A stretch of 64,000 bases of DNA from Planctomonas deserti (GCF_003067705.1 NZ_QANL01000001.1:682001-746000), one strand, 5' to 3'. Positions 41,805 through 51,010 are shown, numbered from the stretch's first letter. Translations and numbers: made by a program. The notes: a model not told the origin generated them from the letters alone.

Positions 41805-44800
41805 GGCCGGCCCGCGGCTTCCAGATCCTCCGTGGCGTAGGCACCGACGGTGACCTGACGCCATGGTCCGATCGGGTTCCCGCTCCACCGGCTGGCCTCG
41901 GGCACGAGCTCCCCGCGCATGACGAGCGACGCCGGGCCGACCGTGCCCTGCGCGGCGATGCGGGCGGCGGGCAGGATGACGCTGTGCGGACCGAGGGTGG
42001 CTCCGGCGTCGAGCGTTACGGTGTCCATGCTCATGATTCGATCATGGAACAGGTGGGTCTGGACGACGCAGCCCCGGTTCACGGTCGACGCGTCCCCCAG
42101 GGTGACGAGGTCCGCCTCGGGCAGCCAGTGGCTCTCGCACCAGACGCCGCGCCCGATCCGGGCGCCGAGGCTGCGCAGCCACCAGGCCAGCGCGGGCGTG
42201 CCGCCGGCGTACTGCGCGAACCAGGGGGCGGCGACCATCTCGGTGAAGACGTCCGAGACCTCGCTGCGCCAGATGAAGCTCGACCAGAGCGGATGCTCGC
42301 CCGCCCGCACGCGGCCGATGAGGATCCACTTCGCCGCCGTCGAGATCCCGGCGGCGACCGCCCCCGCGGCGAGCAGCACGACCCCGCTGAGGAGGACGGC
42401 GGCGCCCAGGCCCCAGGCGACCGTGATGGCCGCGAGCGAGCAGAGCACGGCGAGCCCGACGGCGCACGTGACCACGACCGGCACGAAACGGCCGAGCTCC
42501 CACAGGGCACGGGCGACGCGGAGCCGGGTGGGCGGAGCGAAGGTCCTGCTGAGGTCCCCCTCGTTCGCCGTCCGGCGCAGCCGGACCGGGGGCGAGCCGA
42601 GCCAGGACGAGCCTGCCTTCGCCTTCCGCGGCGCGGCCGACAGCACCGCGACCAGCCCGTCCTTCGGCACGCGGTGGCCGGGGCCGGCCATGCCGGAGTT
42701 GCCGAGGAACGCGCGGGCGCCGATCTCTGCGCGGGCGACTCGCATCCACCCGCCGCCGAGCTCGTAGGACGCGACGAGGGTGTCGTCCGCGAGGAACGCG
42801 CCGTCCTTCACGGTCGTCATCGCGGGGATGAGGAGCACGGTCGACGCCTCGACGTCACGGCCGATGGTCGCGCCGAGCCAGCGCAGCCAGACCGGGGTGA
42901 AGAGCCCCGAGTAGAGCGGGAAGAGCGCCGACCGCGCCAGGTCGAGCAGCCGCTCGGTGGTCCAGAGCTGCCAGCCGACCCTGCTGCGCACGGGGTGAGT
43001 GCCCTCCGTGACGCCGAGGCCGAGGAGCCGCACGATCACGACGACGAGGCCGGCGAGCACGACGCCGGCCACGAGCACCCCGGGCACGAGGCCGGCCAGG
43101 GAGCGCCACCAGAACTCGGCGAGGTCGGCCGAGCCCCGAGCCGCCGCGACCGCGACCGCGGCGCCGGAAGCCAGGGCGACGATGGGCAGGAGGGCGACCA
43201 GCACGGAGGACGCCGCGTACGCGTAGAGCCAGCGGGTGCGGCGGGGCGGCCGCGCCGTCGGCCACCACTCCCGGGCGCGGCCCTCACGGATGGCGGGGGA
43301 ACCGGCCCAGCGCTGCCCGGCGGGAACCCGGCCGAACACCGCTGACCCGGGCGCGATCTCGGCGTTCTTGCCGATGCGGGTGCCGGGCAGGAGCGTGCTG
43401 CGGGCGCCGACGGTCGAGCCCGCGCCGATGCGGATCGCGCCGACCCGCACCGTGTCACCGTCGATCCAGTAGCCGGACAGGTCGACCTCCGGCTCCACCG
43501 CGGCGCCGCGCCCGATCCGGAGCATGCCGGTGACGGGCGGCAGGGTGTGCAGGTCCACGTCCTCCGCGATCTGGGCGCCGAGAGCGCGAGCGTAGTAGGT
43601 GATCCAGGGGGCGCCGGCCAGCCCGACGGCACCGACCTGCTGCCCGACCTGCTCGGCGAGCCAGAGGCGGAGGTGCCACGACCCGCCGCGCGGGTGGTTG
43701 CCGGGACGCAGGCCCGCGAGGAGGAGACGTGCCGCCACCACGGCGATGAGCATCCGGCCGAACGGGGTGGCGAACAGCACGAGCCCGACGCCGAGCAGCC
43801 ACGGCGACACCGTGGGCAGGGCGTCGAACCCGCCGACCCCCGCGAGGATGCTCGAGGCGGTGAAGAGGTAGACCAGCCAGCGCAGGCCCTGGAGGATGAA
43901 GAGCGGGATGCCGAGCAGGGTCAGCGCCCACTGCGTCCTCAGCGGGGTCCGCCGGGCGGCAGGGCGGGCCGCCGTGACGGGACCGTCCGGAACCCTCGCC
44001 GCGAGCGCGTCCGCCATGGCGCCGAGCCGCGGGTGCGTGTAGACGTCGGCGAAGGTGAAGTTCGGGTCGATGGTGCGGATGCGGGCCACCAGCTGGGCCG
44101 CGGAGAGCGATCCGCCGCCCAGGTCGAAGAAGTTCGCGTCCTCGTCGTCGACGGTGATGCCGAGCACGGCCGTCCACATGTCGGCCATGCGCTGCAGCTC
44201 GGGCGGCAGCCCCCCGGCCTTGGCCTCGAGGCCGGGCAACGGCCAGGGCAGCGCGGCCCGGTCCACCTTGCCCGAGGTGCGGGTGGGCAGCTCGGCCACC
44301 GGGGCGAGCAGGGGCACGAGGGCGGCGGGCAGCTCGCTTCGCAGCCGGGCCACGGCGTCGTCTCGGTCCCAGGTCGCCGGGTCGGCGGGCACGAGGTAGC
44401 CGACGAGGATCTGATTGCCCGCGCCGGTCGTGCGCACCGTCGCCGCGGAGCCGGAGACGCCGGGCAGCGACTGGAGCGCGGCCTCGATCTCGCCGAGCTC
44501 GATGCGCCGCCCGCCGACCTTCACCTGGTCGTCCGCGCGGCCCTGGAAGAGCAGCCCGGCGCTCTCGTACCGCACGAGGTCGCCGCTGCGGTACGCGCGG
44601 TCCCAGCCGAGGCTCGGGAACGCCGCGTACTTCTCCGCGTCCTTCGCGGGGTCGAGGTACCGCGCGAGACCGACCCCGCCGATGATGAGCTCGCCCACCT
44701 CGCCCTCGCCGACCCGTCGGCCCTCCGCATCGACCACCGCGAGCATCCAGCCGTCGAGGGGCAGGCCGATGCGCACGGGCCCGCCACCGCCGAGCGTCGC

Positions 44801-45754
44801 CGCGCACGCGACCACGGTCGCCTCGGTCGGCCCGTACGTGTTCCAGACCTCGCGCCCGTCCGTCGCGAGCCGGTCGCCCAGCTCGGGCGGGACCGCCTCG
44901 CCGCCGAAGATCAGCATCCGCACGTTCTCGAGGGACTCCGCGGGCCACAGGGAGGCGAGCGTCGGCACGGTGGAGACGATGGTGATGCCGCGGGTCGTCA
45001 GCCAGGGACCGAGGTCCATGCCGCTGCGGACGAGGCTGCGCGGCGCCGGCACGAGGCAGGCCCCGTGGCGCCAGGCCAACCACATCTCCTCGCACGACGC
45101 GTCGAAGGCCACCGACAGCCCGGCGAGCACGCGGTCGCCGGGACCGATGGGCTCGTGCTGCAGGAAGAGGCCCGCCTCGGCGTCCACGAACGCGGCGGCG
45201 GAGCGGTGCGAGACGGCGACGCCCTTCGGCGTCCCGGTGGACCCCGAGGTGAAGATGATCCAGGCGTCGTCCCCGGGCAGCGGCGCGGCGGCGAGCGGCG
45301 CGGACGCCCCGGACGGGTGCGGCGCCGCGGCGGAGAAGAGATGCGTCGAGGATCCGCCTCCGTCGGCCGTGTACAGGCCGGAGCCGGTGATGGTGCCCGC
45401 GACGCCCGCCTCGCCGAACACCAGGTCGGCGCGCTCGTCCGGGTCGTCGGCGTCCACGGGCACGTACGCCGCCCCCGCGGCGAGGATCGCGAGGATGGCG
45501 ATGTAGAGCTCGCGCGAGCCGGACGGCATCCGGACCCCCACCCGGTCCCCGCGGTCGATCCCCTCGGCGCGCAGGAGCGACGCCACCCCGATCACGCGGG
45601 CGAGGAGCTCGCTGTAGCTGAGCGCACCGGTCGCGTCGTCGATCGCGGACGCCTCCGGGTGCGACTCCGCCGTCGCCCGCAGGATGTCGACGAGCGTTCG
45701 GGGGGCCGCGGCGGCCCACGAGCGGTCGAGGACGCCCTGAGGGGAGTCGGTCAT
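41801..45754 (-). CDS. pls: Pls-type membrane NRPS (epsilon-poly-amino-acid synthetase-like), lysine-like adenylation code
   Basis: The 1317-residue protein, nearly the length of Streptomyces albulus Pls, opens with an adenylation domain (1-505). It has FTSGSTGTPKG (168-178), FDAS (217-220), NTYGPTEAT (305-313), YRSGDL (388-393) and the A10 lysine K496. A carrier domain follows with phosphopantetheine Ser S549 in FFDLGGGSLS. From about 600 on come hydrophobic helix pairs between soluble left-handed-helix-like domains, the Pls terminal region. The pocket residues 218, 219, 222, 261, 282, 284, 306, 314, 315 and 496 read D-A-E-S-I-G-T-V-V-K, close to the recalled bacitracin lysine code DAESIGSVCK. 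There is no thioesterase or condensation domain. It should polymerise lysine or a similar diamino acid at the membrane. Confidence 0.88.
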   Translation of the reverse strand: MTDSPQGVLDRSWAAAAPRTLVDILRATAESHPEASAIDDATGALSYSELLARVIGVASLLRAEGIDRGDRVGVRMPSGSRELYIAILAILAAGAAYVPVDADDPDERADLVFGEAGVAGTITGSGLYTADGGGSSTHLFSAAAPHPSGASAPLAAAPLPGDDAWIIFTSGSTGTPKGVAVSHRSAAAFVDAEAGLFLQHEPIGPGDRVLAGLSVAFDASCEEMWLAWRHGACLVPAPRSLVRSGMDLGPWLTTRGITIVSTVPTLASLWPAESLENVRMLIFGGEAVPPELGDRLATDGREVWNTYGPTEATVVACAATLGGGGPVRIGLPLDGWMLAVVDAEGRRVGEGEVGELIIGGVGLARYLDPAKDAEKYAAFPSLGWDRAYRSGDLVRYESAGLLFQGRADDQVKVGGRRIELGEIEAALQSLPGVSGSAATVRTTGAGNQILVGYLVPADPATWDRDDAVARLRSELPAALVPLLAPVAELPTRTSGKVDRAALPWPLPGLEAKAGGLPPELQRMADMWTAVLGITVDDEDANFFDLGGGSLSAAQLVARIRTIDPNFTFADVYTHPRLGAMADALAARVPDGPVTAARPAARRTPLRTQWALTLLGIPLFILQGLRWLVYLFTASSILAGVGGFDALPTVSPWLLGVGLVLFATPFGRMLIAVVAARLLLAGLRPGNHPRGGSWHLRLWLAEQVGQQVGAVGLAGAPWITYYARALGAQIAEDVDLHTLPPVTGMLRIGRGAAVEPEVDLSGYWIDGDTVRVGAIRIGAGSTVGARSTLLPGTRIGKNAEIAPGSAVFGRVPAGQRWAGSPAIREGRAREWWPTARPPRRTRWLYAYAASSVLVALLPIVALASGAAVAVAAARGSADLAEFWWRSLAGLVPGVLVAGVVLAGLVVVIVRLLGLGVTEGTHPVRSRVGWQLWTTERLLDLARSALFPLYSGLFTPVWLRWLGATIGRDVEASTVLLIPAMTTVKDGAFLADDTLVASYELGGGWMRVARAEIGARAFLGNSGMAGPGHRVPKDGLVAVLSAAPRKAKAGSSWLGSPPVRLRRTANEGDLSRTFAPPTRLRVARALWELGRFVPVVVTCAVGLAVLCSLAAITVAWGLGAAVLLSGVVLLAAGAVAAGISTAAKWILIGRVRAGEHPLWSSFIWRSEVSDVFTEMVAAPWFAQYAGGTPALAWWLRSLGARIGRGVWCESHWLPEADLVTLGDASTVNRGCVVQTHLFHDRIMSMDTVTLDAGATLGPHSVILPAARIAAQGTVGPASLVMRGELVPEASRWSGNPIGPWRQVTVGAYATEDLEAAGRP

Positions 45755-45888
45755 GGAACCTCCGAAGCTGACGAACGAGCACTCGTACCCTGGGGCGTCT
45801 CGGTGAACGGCGGGTGAATTCCTGAGCGGGCGCGCGGCCGGTGGCGCTGGGTCGCGCGTCGGTCGCGCTCAGTCGCGCTCCGGGTCGC

Positions 45889-45952
45889 GCCTGCCCAGGC
45901 AGAGGGATCCTGCCCAGCTTCTACCTGCGCACGATCCTCCTGCCTGGGCAGA
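45889..45952. repeat. CTGCC(C/T)(A/G)GGCAG palindromic repeat module 4
   Basis: One module: CTGCCCAGGCAG, then a TGCCCAGC-TTCTAC-CTGCGCA hairpin, then CTGCCTGGGCAG. It lies in the 413-bp gap between the divergent Pls-like gene and the polyamine-type importer. The remainder of the gap holds promoter sequence only; a TAGTGT box near 46100 is a possible -10 for the importer. Confidence 0.85.
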
Positions 45953-46167
45953 GGTGAGAAGCGGGAGCGCGGGAGCGCCCGCCGCCGCATCCGGCCCGGT
46001 GGGTGACGCGGCGAACACCGACCGCTGAACATCCGATGAACCGCGGATTGCGATTGCGTCCGGGGCGTCCGAGCGGGGTTCCGGCCGCCTTCCGCCGCCC
46101 TAGTGTCAGAGCCGCCGACCGCCCGACCCGCGCCGTCGGCTGATGAACAAGACCACAGGAGGAACCC

Positions 46168-47304
46168 GTGATCGCTCTGCGCCCAGCCCTAGGGGCAGCC
46201 GCCCTTCTCACCCTGTCCGTGACGCTCGCCGGCTGCTCCTCGTCCGCGGCCACGCCCTCGGCGGATGCGGCCGGATCCGGCGGAGTCGACGCCGCCACCG
46301 CGACGAGCGCCGAGGACTTCGGCGGCTTCGACCAGCTGGTGGCCGCCGCGGAGGAGGAGGGCGAGCTCAACGTGATCGCCCTCCCCGAAACCTGGGCGAA
46401 CTACGGCGAGATCATCTCGGCCTTCGAGGACGAGTACGACATCACGGTGAACTCCGCGGACCCGGACGTCTCCAGCGCCGAGGAGATCGCCGCCGCCGAG
46501 AACCTCAAGGGCCAGGACACCGCGCCGGACGTCTTCGACCTCGGCTCCGCCGTCGCCCTGGACAGCCTGGACTACTTCGCGCCGTACAAGGTGCAGACGT
46601 GGGACGACATCCCGGCCGACCACAAGGAGGAGTCGGGCAAGTGGGTCTACGACTACACGGGCCTGATGTCCATCGGCTACGACGCTGCGGCCGTGGACGA
46701 GCCGACGAGCCTGGACGACCTCCTGGGCGAGGGCTACAAGGGCAAGGTCGCCATCAACGGCGACCCGACGCAGGCGGGTGCCGCCGCCGCGGCCGTCCAG
46801 CTCGCGGCGCTGCAGAACGGCGGCTCGGCGGACGACATCGAGCCCGGCATCGACTTCTTCGCCGAGCTGAACGACGCGGGGAACTTCCTGCCGCTCGACC
46901 CGACGCCCGCCACCATCGCCTCGGGCGAGACCCCGGTCGTCTTCGACTGGAGCTACAACAACCTTGCCGCGGCGGAAACCGAGGGGCGCGACTGGAAGGT
47001 CACCGTGCTTCCCGGCACAGCCCTCGGCAGCTACTACAACCAGGCCATCAACGTCGACGCCCCGCACCCCGCGGCCGCCCGCCTCTGGCAGGAGTTCGTG
47101 ATGAGCGACACCGTGCAGAACCTCTACCTCGAGGCGGGCGCCTACCCGGTGCGCCTCCAGGCGATGATGGAGGCCGGCACCGTCGACGAGGCCGCGCTCG
47201 AGGCCGTGGGCGAGCCCCCGGCCGACCTCGTGCAGTTCTCCACCGAGCAGACTGAGGCCGCGTCCGCGACGCTCGCCGAGTCCTGGGCCCAGGCCATCGG
47301 GTGA
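46168..47304 (+). CDS. ABC importer substrate-binding lipoprotein, PotD/AEP type
   Basis: The 378-residue precursor has a lipobox LAGCSS near residue 23. The mature domain begins with ELNVIALPETWANYGEIISA, like extracellular binding proteins for polyamines, putrescine or 2-aminoethylphosphonate. An AGGAGG site precedes the GTG start. It heads a four-gene importer operon with tight overlaps. The ligand cannot be set from sequence alone. Confidence 0.9.
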   Translation: MIALRPALGAAALLTLSVTLAGCSSSAATPSADAAGSGGVDAATATSAEDFGGFDQLVAAAEEEGELNVIALPETWANYGEIISAFEDEYDITVNSADPDVSSAEEIAAAENLKGQDTAPDVFDLGSAVALDSLDYFAPYKVQTWDDIPADHKEESGKWVYDYTGLMSIGYDAAAVDEPTSLDDLLGEGYKGKVAINGDPTQAGAAAAAVQLAALQNGGSADDIEPGIDFFAELNDAGNFLPLDPTPATIASGETPVVFDWSYNNLAAAETEGRDWKVTVLPGTALGSYYNQAINVDAPHPAAARLWQEFVMSDTVQNLYLEAGAYPVRLQAMMEAGTVDEAALEAVGEPPADLVQFSTEQTEAASATLAESWAQAIG

Positions 47305-48224
47305 GTTCGGCAACCCTGATCGACGAGACGGCGCCCGCGACCACCCGGTCCGCGGGCGCCGTCCCCGCGCGCTCGCGAATGCGACTTCCCGCCTGGCTCG
47401 GGCTCACCCCGTTCGCCGCCTACGTGCTCGCCTTCCTGGCCGTGCCGTGCCTCCTCGCCCTGAGCAGCGGCTTCTTCGACGCGGACGGAGCGGTCACCCT
47501 CGAGAACCTCACGGTGCTCGGTGAGCCGGCCGTGCGGTCCGCCTTCCTCGCGTCATTCGCGGTGTCCGGCGTCACGGCCGTCGTCGGCGCGGTTGTCGGT
47601 GCCGCGGTCTGCTGGGGCCTCACCGCACTCCGGCCCGACGGCCCCGTGCGGAGCGTCATCGACTCCGTCAGCAGCGTGCTCGCCCAGTTCGGCGGCGTCA
47701 TGCTCGCGTTCGCGTTCATCACCACGATCGGCATCCAGGGGCTCTTCACCCGCCTGCTGCTCGACACGTTCGGCATCGACATCTTCGCCGGCGGCGTGTG
47801 GCTCTACCAGGTGCCCGGCCTGCTGTTGCCGTACATCTACTTCCAGGTGCCGTTGATGGTCATCACGTTCATGCCCGCGGTCGCTGGCCTGAAGCCGCAG
47901 TGGTCGGAGGCGGTCGCCACCCTCGGCGGGACCTGGTGGAACCACCTCGTCTCCGTCGTGGTCCCGGTGCTCGCGCCGTCCTTCCTCGGCTGCCTCCTGC
48001 TGCTGTTCGCCAACGCGTTCTCCTCCTACGCGACCGCGGCGGCGCTGATCAGCCAGGGCGCGCAGATCGTCCCGCTGCAGATCCGCGCCGCGCTCGTGAG
48101 CGAGACCGTGCTCGGCCGGGCCAACGTGGCGGGCGCCCTCGCGCTCGGCATGGTCGTCGTCATGGCCGTGCTGATGGTGCTCTACTCGGCCCTCCAGCGC
48201 CGCACGGAGCGGTGGCAGCGATGA
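47301..48224 (+). CDS. ABC importer permease 1, PotB type
   Basis: The 307-residue membrane protein has six hydrophobic segments and the EAA-like motif EAVATLGGTWWNHLVSVVVP. The GTG start overlaps the binding-protein stop as GTGA. It pairs with the next permease to form the channel. Confidence 0.9.
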   Translation: MSSATLIDETAPATTRSAGAVPARSRMRLPAWLGLTPFAAYVLAFLAVPCLLALSSGFFDADGAVTLENLTVLGEPAVRSAFLASFAVSGVTAVVGAVVGAAVCWGLTALRPDGPVRSVIDSVSSVLAQFGGVMLAFAFITTIGIQGLFTRLLLDTFGIDIFAGGVWLYQVPGLLLPYIYFQVPLMVITFMPAVAGLKPQWSEAVATLGGTWWNHLVSVVVPVLAPSFLGCLLLLFANAFSSYATAAALISQGAQIVPLQIRAALVSETVLGRANVAGALALGMVVVMAVLMVLYSALQRRTERWQR

Positions 48225-49093
48225 GCGTCGCGCTGCGCAGGCTGCTGCTCGCGGTCGTCGGCCTCGTCTTCCTGCTGCCCATCGTCGCGATGGTGGAGTT
48301 CACGCTGCGCAGCCCGTCCGGATCGGGCTACGGCCTCGATCACTGGGCGGCCATCCTGGACCCGGAGCGGGAGCGGAGCTACCGCAACCTCTTCGAGGGC
48401 GTCGCCAACTCGCTCACCCTCGCCGTGGTGACCGCCGCCCTCGTGCTGGTCCTCCTCGTGCCGACCATGGTGCTCGTGAGCCTGCGCTACCCGCGGCTGA
48501 TGCGGGTGCTCGAGTTCGTCTGCATCGTCCCGATCACCGTGCCGGCCATCGTGCTCGTGGTCGGGCTCGCGCCGGTGTACGGCGTCGTCGTGCGCGTCGC
48601 GGGCGGCGGCACCTGGACCCTGGCCCTCGCCTACGGGGTCACCGTACTGCCGTTCGCTTTCCGGGCCCTCCAGACCGACCTGTCCGCGAGCAACCTCGCC
48701 ACCCTCACCGAGGCGGCGCGCACCCTCGGGGCGAGCTGGCCGCGTGTGATGACGACCGTCATCGTTCCGACGCTGCGTCGCGGCATCCTCGCGGCGGCGT
48801 TCATCACGGTCGCCGTCGTACTCGGCGAGTACACCATCGCGTCCCTCCTCAACCGGGTGAACCTGCAGACCGCGCTCGTGCAGGTGTCGCGGAGCGATCC
48901 CTACGCGGCCGTCATCTTCGCGCTCCTCGCGCTTCTGTTCGCGTTCACCCTCCTCCTGCTGATCGGCCGCGTCGGCACCGCCCGCTCCCGCGGCGTCCTC
49001 CCCGCGTCCCCGGGCTCGGTATCCCCGGCCTCCGGGGCCGCGGCGTCCCCGGCCCCCGTGGCCCCGGCCCCCACCTCGAAAGCAGTCCGATGA
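48221..49093 (+). CDS. ABC importer permease 2, PotC type
   Basis: The 290-residue membrane protein has six helices and EAARTLGASWPRVMTTVIVP as EAA loop. The C-terminus ends in a Pro/Ala/Ser tail of about 35 residues beyond the last helix, encoded by repeated CCGG/CCCC-rich sequence, which is not needed for the fold. Its ATG overlaps the permease 1 stop as ATGA. Confidence 0.9.
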   Translation: MSVALRRLLLAVVGLVFLLPIVAMVEFTLRSPSGSGYGLDHWAAILDPERERSYRNLFEGVANSLTLAVVTAALVLVLLVPTMVLVSLRYPRLMRVLEFVCIVPITVPAIVLVVGLAPVYGVVVRVAGGGTWTLALAYGVTVLPFAFRALQTDLSASNLATLTEAARTLGASWPRVMTTVIVPTLRRGILAAAFITVAVVLGEYTIASLLNRVNLQTALVQVSRSDPYAAVIFALLALLFAFTLLLLIGRVGTARSRGVLPASPGSVSPASGAAASPAPVAPAPTSKAVR

Positions 49094-50175
49094 CCTCGTC
49101 CCCGCCCCTCGCCCCCGCCTCCCGCGCCGACGCCGCAGCCGCCCGGGGCGCCGGCGCCTCGGTGGAGCTCCGGTCCGTCGTCAAGCAGTACTCGGGGCAC
49201 ACCGCGCTGAACGGCGTCGACCTCACGCTGCGGCCGGGCGAACTGGTCGCGGTCCTCGGCCCGTCTGGATGCGGCAAGACCACGGCGCTCCGGGCGCTCG
49301 CGGGGCTGGAGCGGGTGACCGCGGGGAGCATCCTCGTGGACGGGGTCGACGTCGTCGACGTGCCGACCCACCGCAGGGACGTCGGCATGGTCTTCCAGTC
49401 GTACTCGCTGTTCCCCCACCTCACGGTGCGCCAGAACGTGGAGTTCGGGCTCCGGATGCGCTCGGTCGACCGACGCGAGCGGGGGGCGCGGGCCCGCGAG
49501 GCGCTCGAGCTCGTGGGACTGGCTTCGCTCGGGGAGCGGTACGCCCACCAGCTCTCCGGCGGGCAGCAGCAGCGCGTCGCCCTCGCCCGCGCCCTCGTGA
49601 CCCAGCCTCGGGTCCTGCTCCTCGACGAGCCGCTCAGTGCGCTCGACGCCAAGGTGCGGGTGCAGTTGCGGGACGAGATCCGGCGCATCCAGCACGAGCT
49701 GAGCATCACGACGATGTTCGTCACCCACGACCAGGAGGAGGCGCTGGCCATTGCGGACCGCGTTGCCGTGATGCGGGACGGGCGGATCGAGCAGGTCGGC
49801 ACGCCCGAGTCGCTCTACTCGGCACCGGAGACGGGGTTCGTCGCGCAGTTCGTTGGCGTGAGCAACCGCATCCCCGGCGAGGCCGCGGGCGGGCGGGCGC
49901 GCATTGCCGGAGCCGAGCTCCCGGTCGTCGGGACGCCGGCGGACGGGCCGGTCTGGGTGCTGGTGCGCCCGGAGAATATCGCGCTCGCGGATGTCGGCAT
50001 CCCGGGCGTCGTCGAGGCGGTGATGTTCCTCGGCCCGGTGTGCCGGAGCACGGTCCGGCTCGCCGACGGCACGGTCGTCGAGGTGCAGCACCGCGTCGAG
50101 GAGCGGCGCCCCGTGGTGACGACCGTACACCTGCGGTTCGCGGCCGAGGCCGTCGCAGTCCTCCCCCGCGACTGA
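49090..50175 (+). CDS. ABC importer ATPase, PotA type
   Basis: The 361-residue ATPase has Walker A GPSGCGKTT, Q-loop MVFQSYSLFPH, signature LSGGQQQRVALARAL, Walker B VLLLDEPLSALD and switch FVTHDQEEA, then a TOBE domain (WVLVRPENIALADV). It overlaps permease 2 as ATGA and closes the importer operon. The first 20 residues are an Ala/Pro-rich extension. Confidence 0.93.
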   Translation: MTSSPPLAPASRADAAAARGAGASVELRSVVKQYSGHTALNGVDLTLRPGELVAVLGPSGCGKTTALRALAGLERVTAGSILVDGVDVVDVPTHRRDVGMVFQSYSLFPHLTVRQNVEFGLRMRSVDRRERGARAREALELVGLASLGERYAHQLSGGQQQRVALARALVTQPRVLLLDEPLSALDAKVRVQLRDEIRRIQHELSITTMFVTHDQEEALAIADRVAVMRDGRIEQVGTPESLYSAPETGFVAQFVGVSNRIPGEAAGGRARIAGAELPVVGTPADGPVWVLVRPENIALADVGIPGVVEAVMFLGPVCRSTVRLADGTVVEVQHRVEERRPVVTTVHLRFAAEAVAVLPRD

Positions 50176-50232
50176 CGCCCGCTGCTGGGTCGCGCGGCCC
50201 CGCCGCTCGGTCCGCTCGGTTCAACCTGCTCG

Positions 50233-50412
50233 CTCCTGCCCAGGCAGGAGCAACCTGTCCGCTCGGTCCACCCCTGGCCGCTCGGTCCGCCCCTGCCCAG
50301 GCAGGAGCATCGTGCCCAGCTTTACCCTGGGCAGGATGCCGGTGCCTGGGCAGGGGCGGGAGTGGGATCAGCACGGGGCGCCGCTGCCTGGGCAGGGGCG
50401 GGGGCAGGGGCA
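50233..50412. repeat. CTGCC(C/T)(A/G)GGCAG palindromic repeat array 5
   Basis: The best-preserved module spans about 50290-50357. Outer palindromes in opposite senses flank TGCCCAGC-TTTAC-CCTGGGCA, so the whole forms an imperfect inverted repeat with arms of roughly 30 bp. Extra outer copies lie at about 50236 and 50384. The 332-bp gap otherwise contains no gene. Confidence 0.87.
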
Positions 50413-50507
50413 GGTAGGAAACCGTGGGAGAGAGCCGGCGCCGGGAGGTCGACGTGCCGTAACCGGCGGTTCACCCGGCGCGGGCGACGAGGGACAAGAC
50501 TCTCGGC

Positions 50508-50777
50508 ATGTCGATGTCCGAGCCTCTGCTGCCCCATTCCGCCCGCGACGACGAGAGGGTCGCCGCCGCCGAGCCCGGTGGTGAGGGCGCGCCCCTGCCC
50601 GGTGCCGACGAGGAGCCGGACGTCCTGCCCGACGCCGAGGAGCATGCCGCGGCCCAGAATGACGCGCCGGACGACGCCACCACAAGTGCGCGCCCGCGGC
50701 AGGATCCGCCCTTCCGCACGCCGGTTCGCGGGGACTCTCTGACCCCGGACCGGCGCGCGGCCGAGACCGGAGACTGA
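50508..50777 (+). CDS. Small acidic, probably disordered protein
   Basis: The 89-residue reading frame is rich in Asp, Glu, Ala and Pro and has no hydrophobic core, so it is probably disordered. It is bracketed by two palindromic arrays. No ribosome site or family is recognised. Codon use is compatible with coding but not decisive. Confidence 0.4.
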   Translation: MSMSEPLLPHSARDDERVAAAEPGGEGAPLPGADEEPDVLPDAEEHAAAQNDAPDDATTSARPRQDPPFRTPVRGDSLTPDRRAAETGD

Positions 50778-50829
50778 CCCCGGGCACTCATCCGCGCCTG
50801 CTCGTCCGCCTGTTGCCGTCCGTCCCTAG

Positions 50830-51010
50830 CCCCTGCCCAGGCAGGGGGATCGTGCCCAGCTTCAAGCTGCGCAGGATCCTCGTGCCTGGGCAGAGGCGTG
50901 AGTGGGAGCAGCGCGGGGATACCGCTGCCTGGGCAGGGGCGCGAGTGGGAGCACCGCGGGGTGCCACCGCCTGGGCAGGGGCACGCGCGCGAGCCGCGCG
51001 CCTGGGCAGC
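50830..51010. repeat. CTGCC(C/T)(A/G)GGCAG palindromic repeat array 6
   Basis: A full module (about 50832-50893) has a TGCCCAGC-TTCAAG-CTGCGCA centre and is followed by a chain of single GCCTGGGCAG copies about 30-40 bp apart, separated by GCGTGAGTGGGAGCA-like spacers that are themselves repeated. It ends 40 bp before the XRE-cupin gene. Confidence 0.87.

Noticed and set aside
43547-45817. A 756-codon + strand frame opposite the Pls-like gene
   Set aside because: It is rich in Arg, His and Glu with no domain, while the minus strand has all adenylation and carrier motifs.
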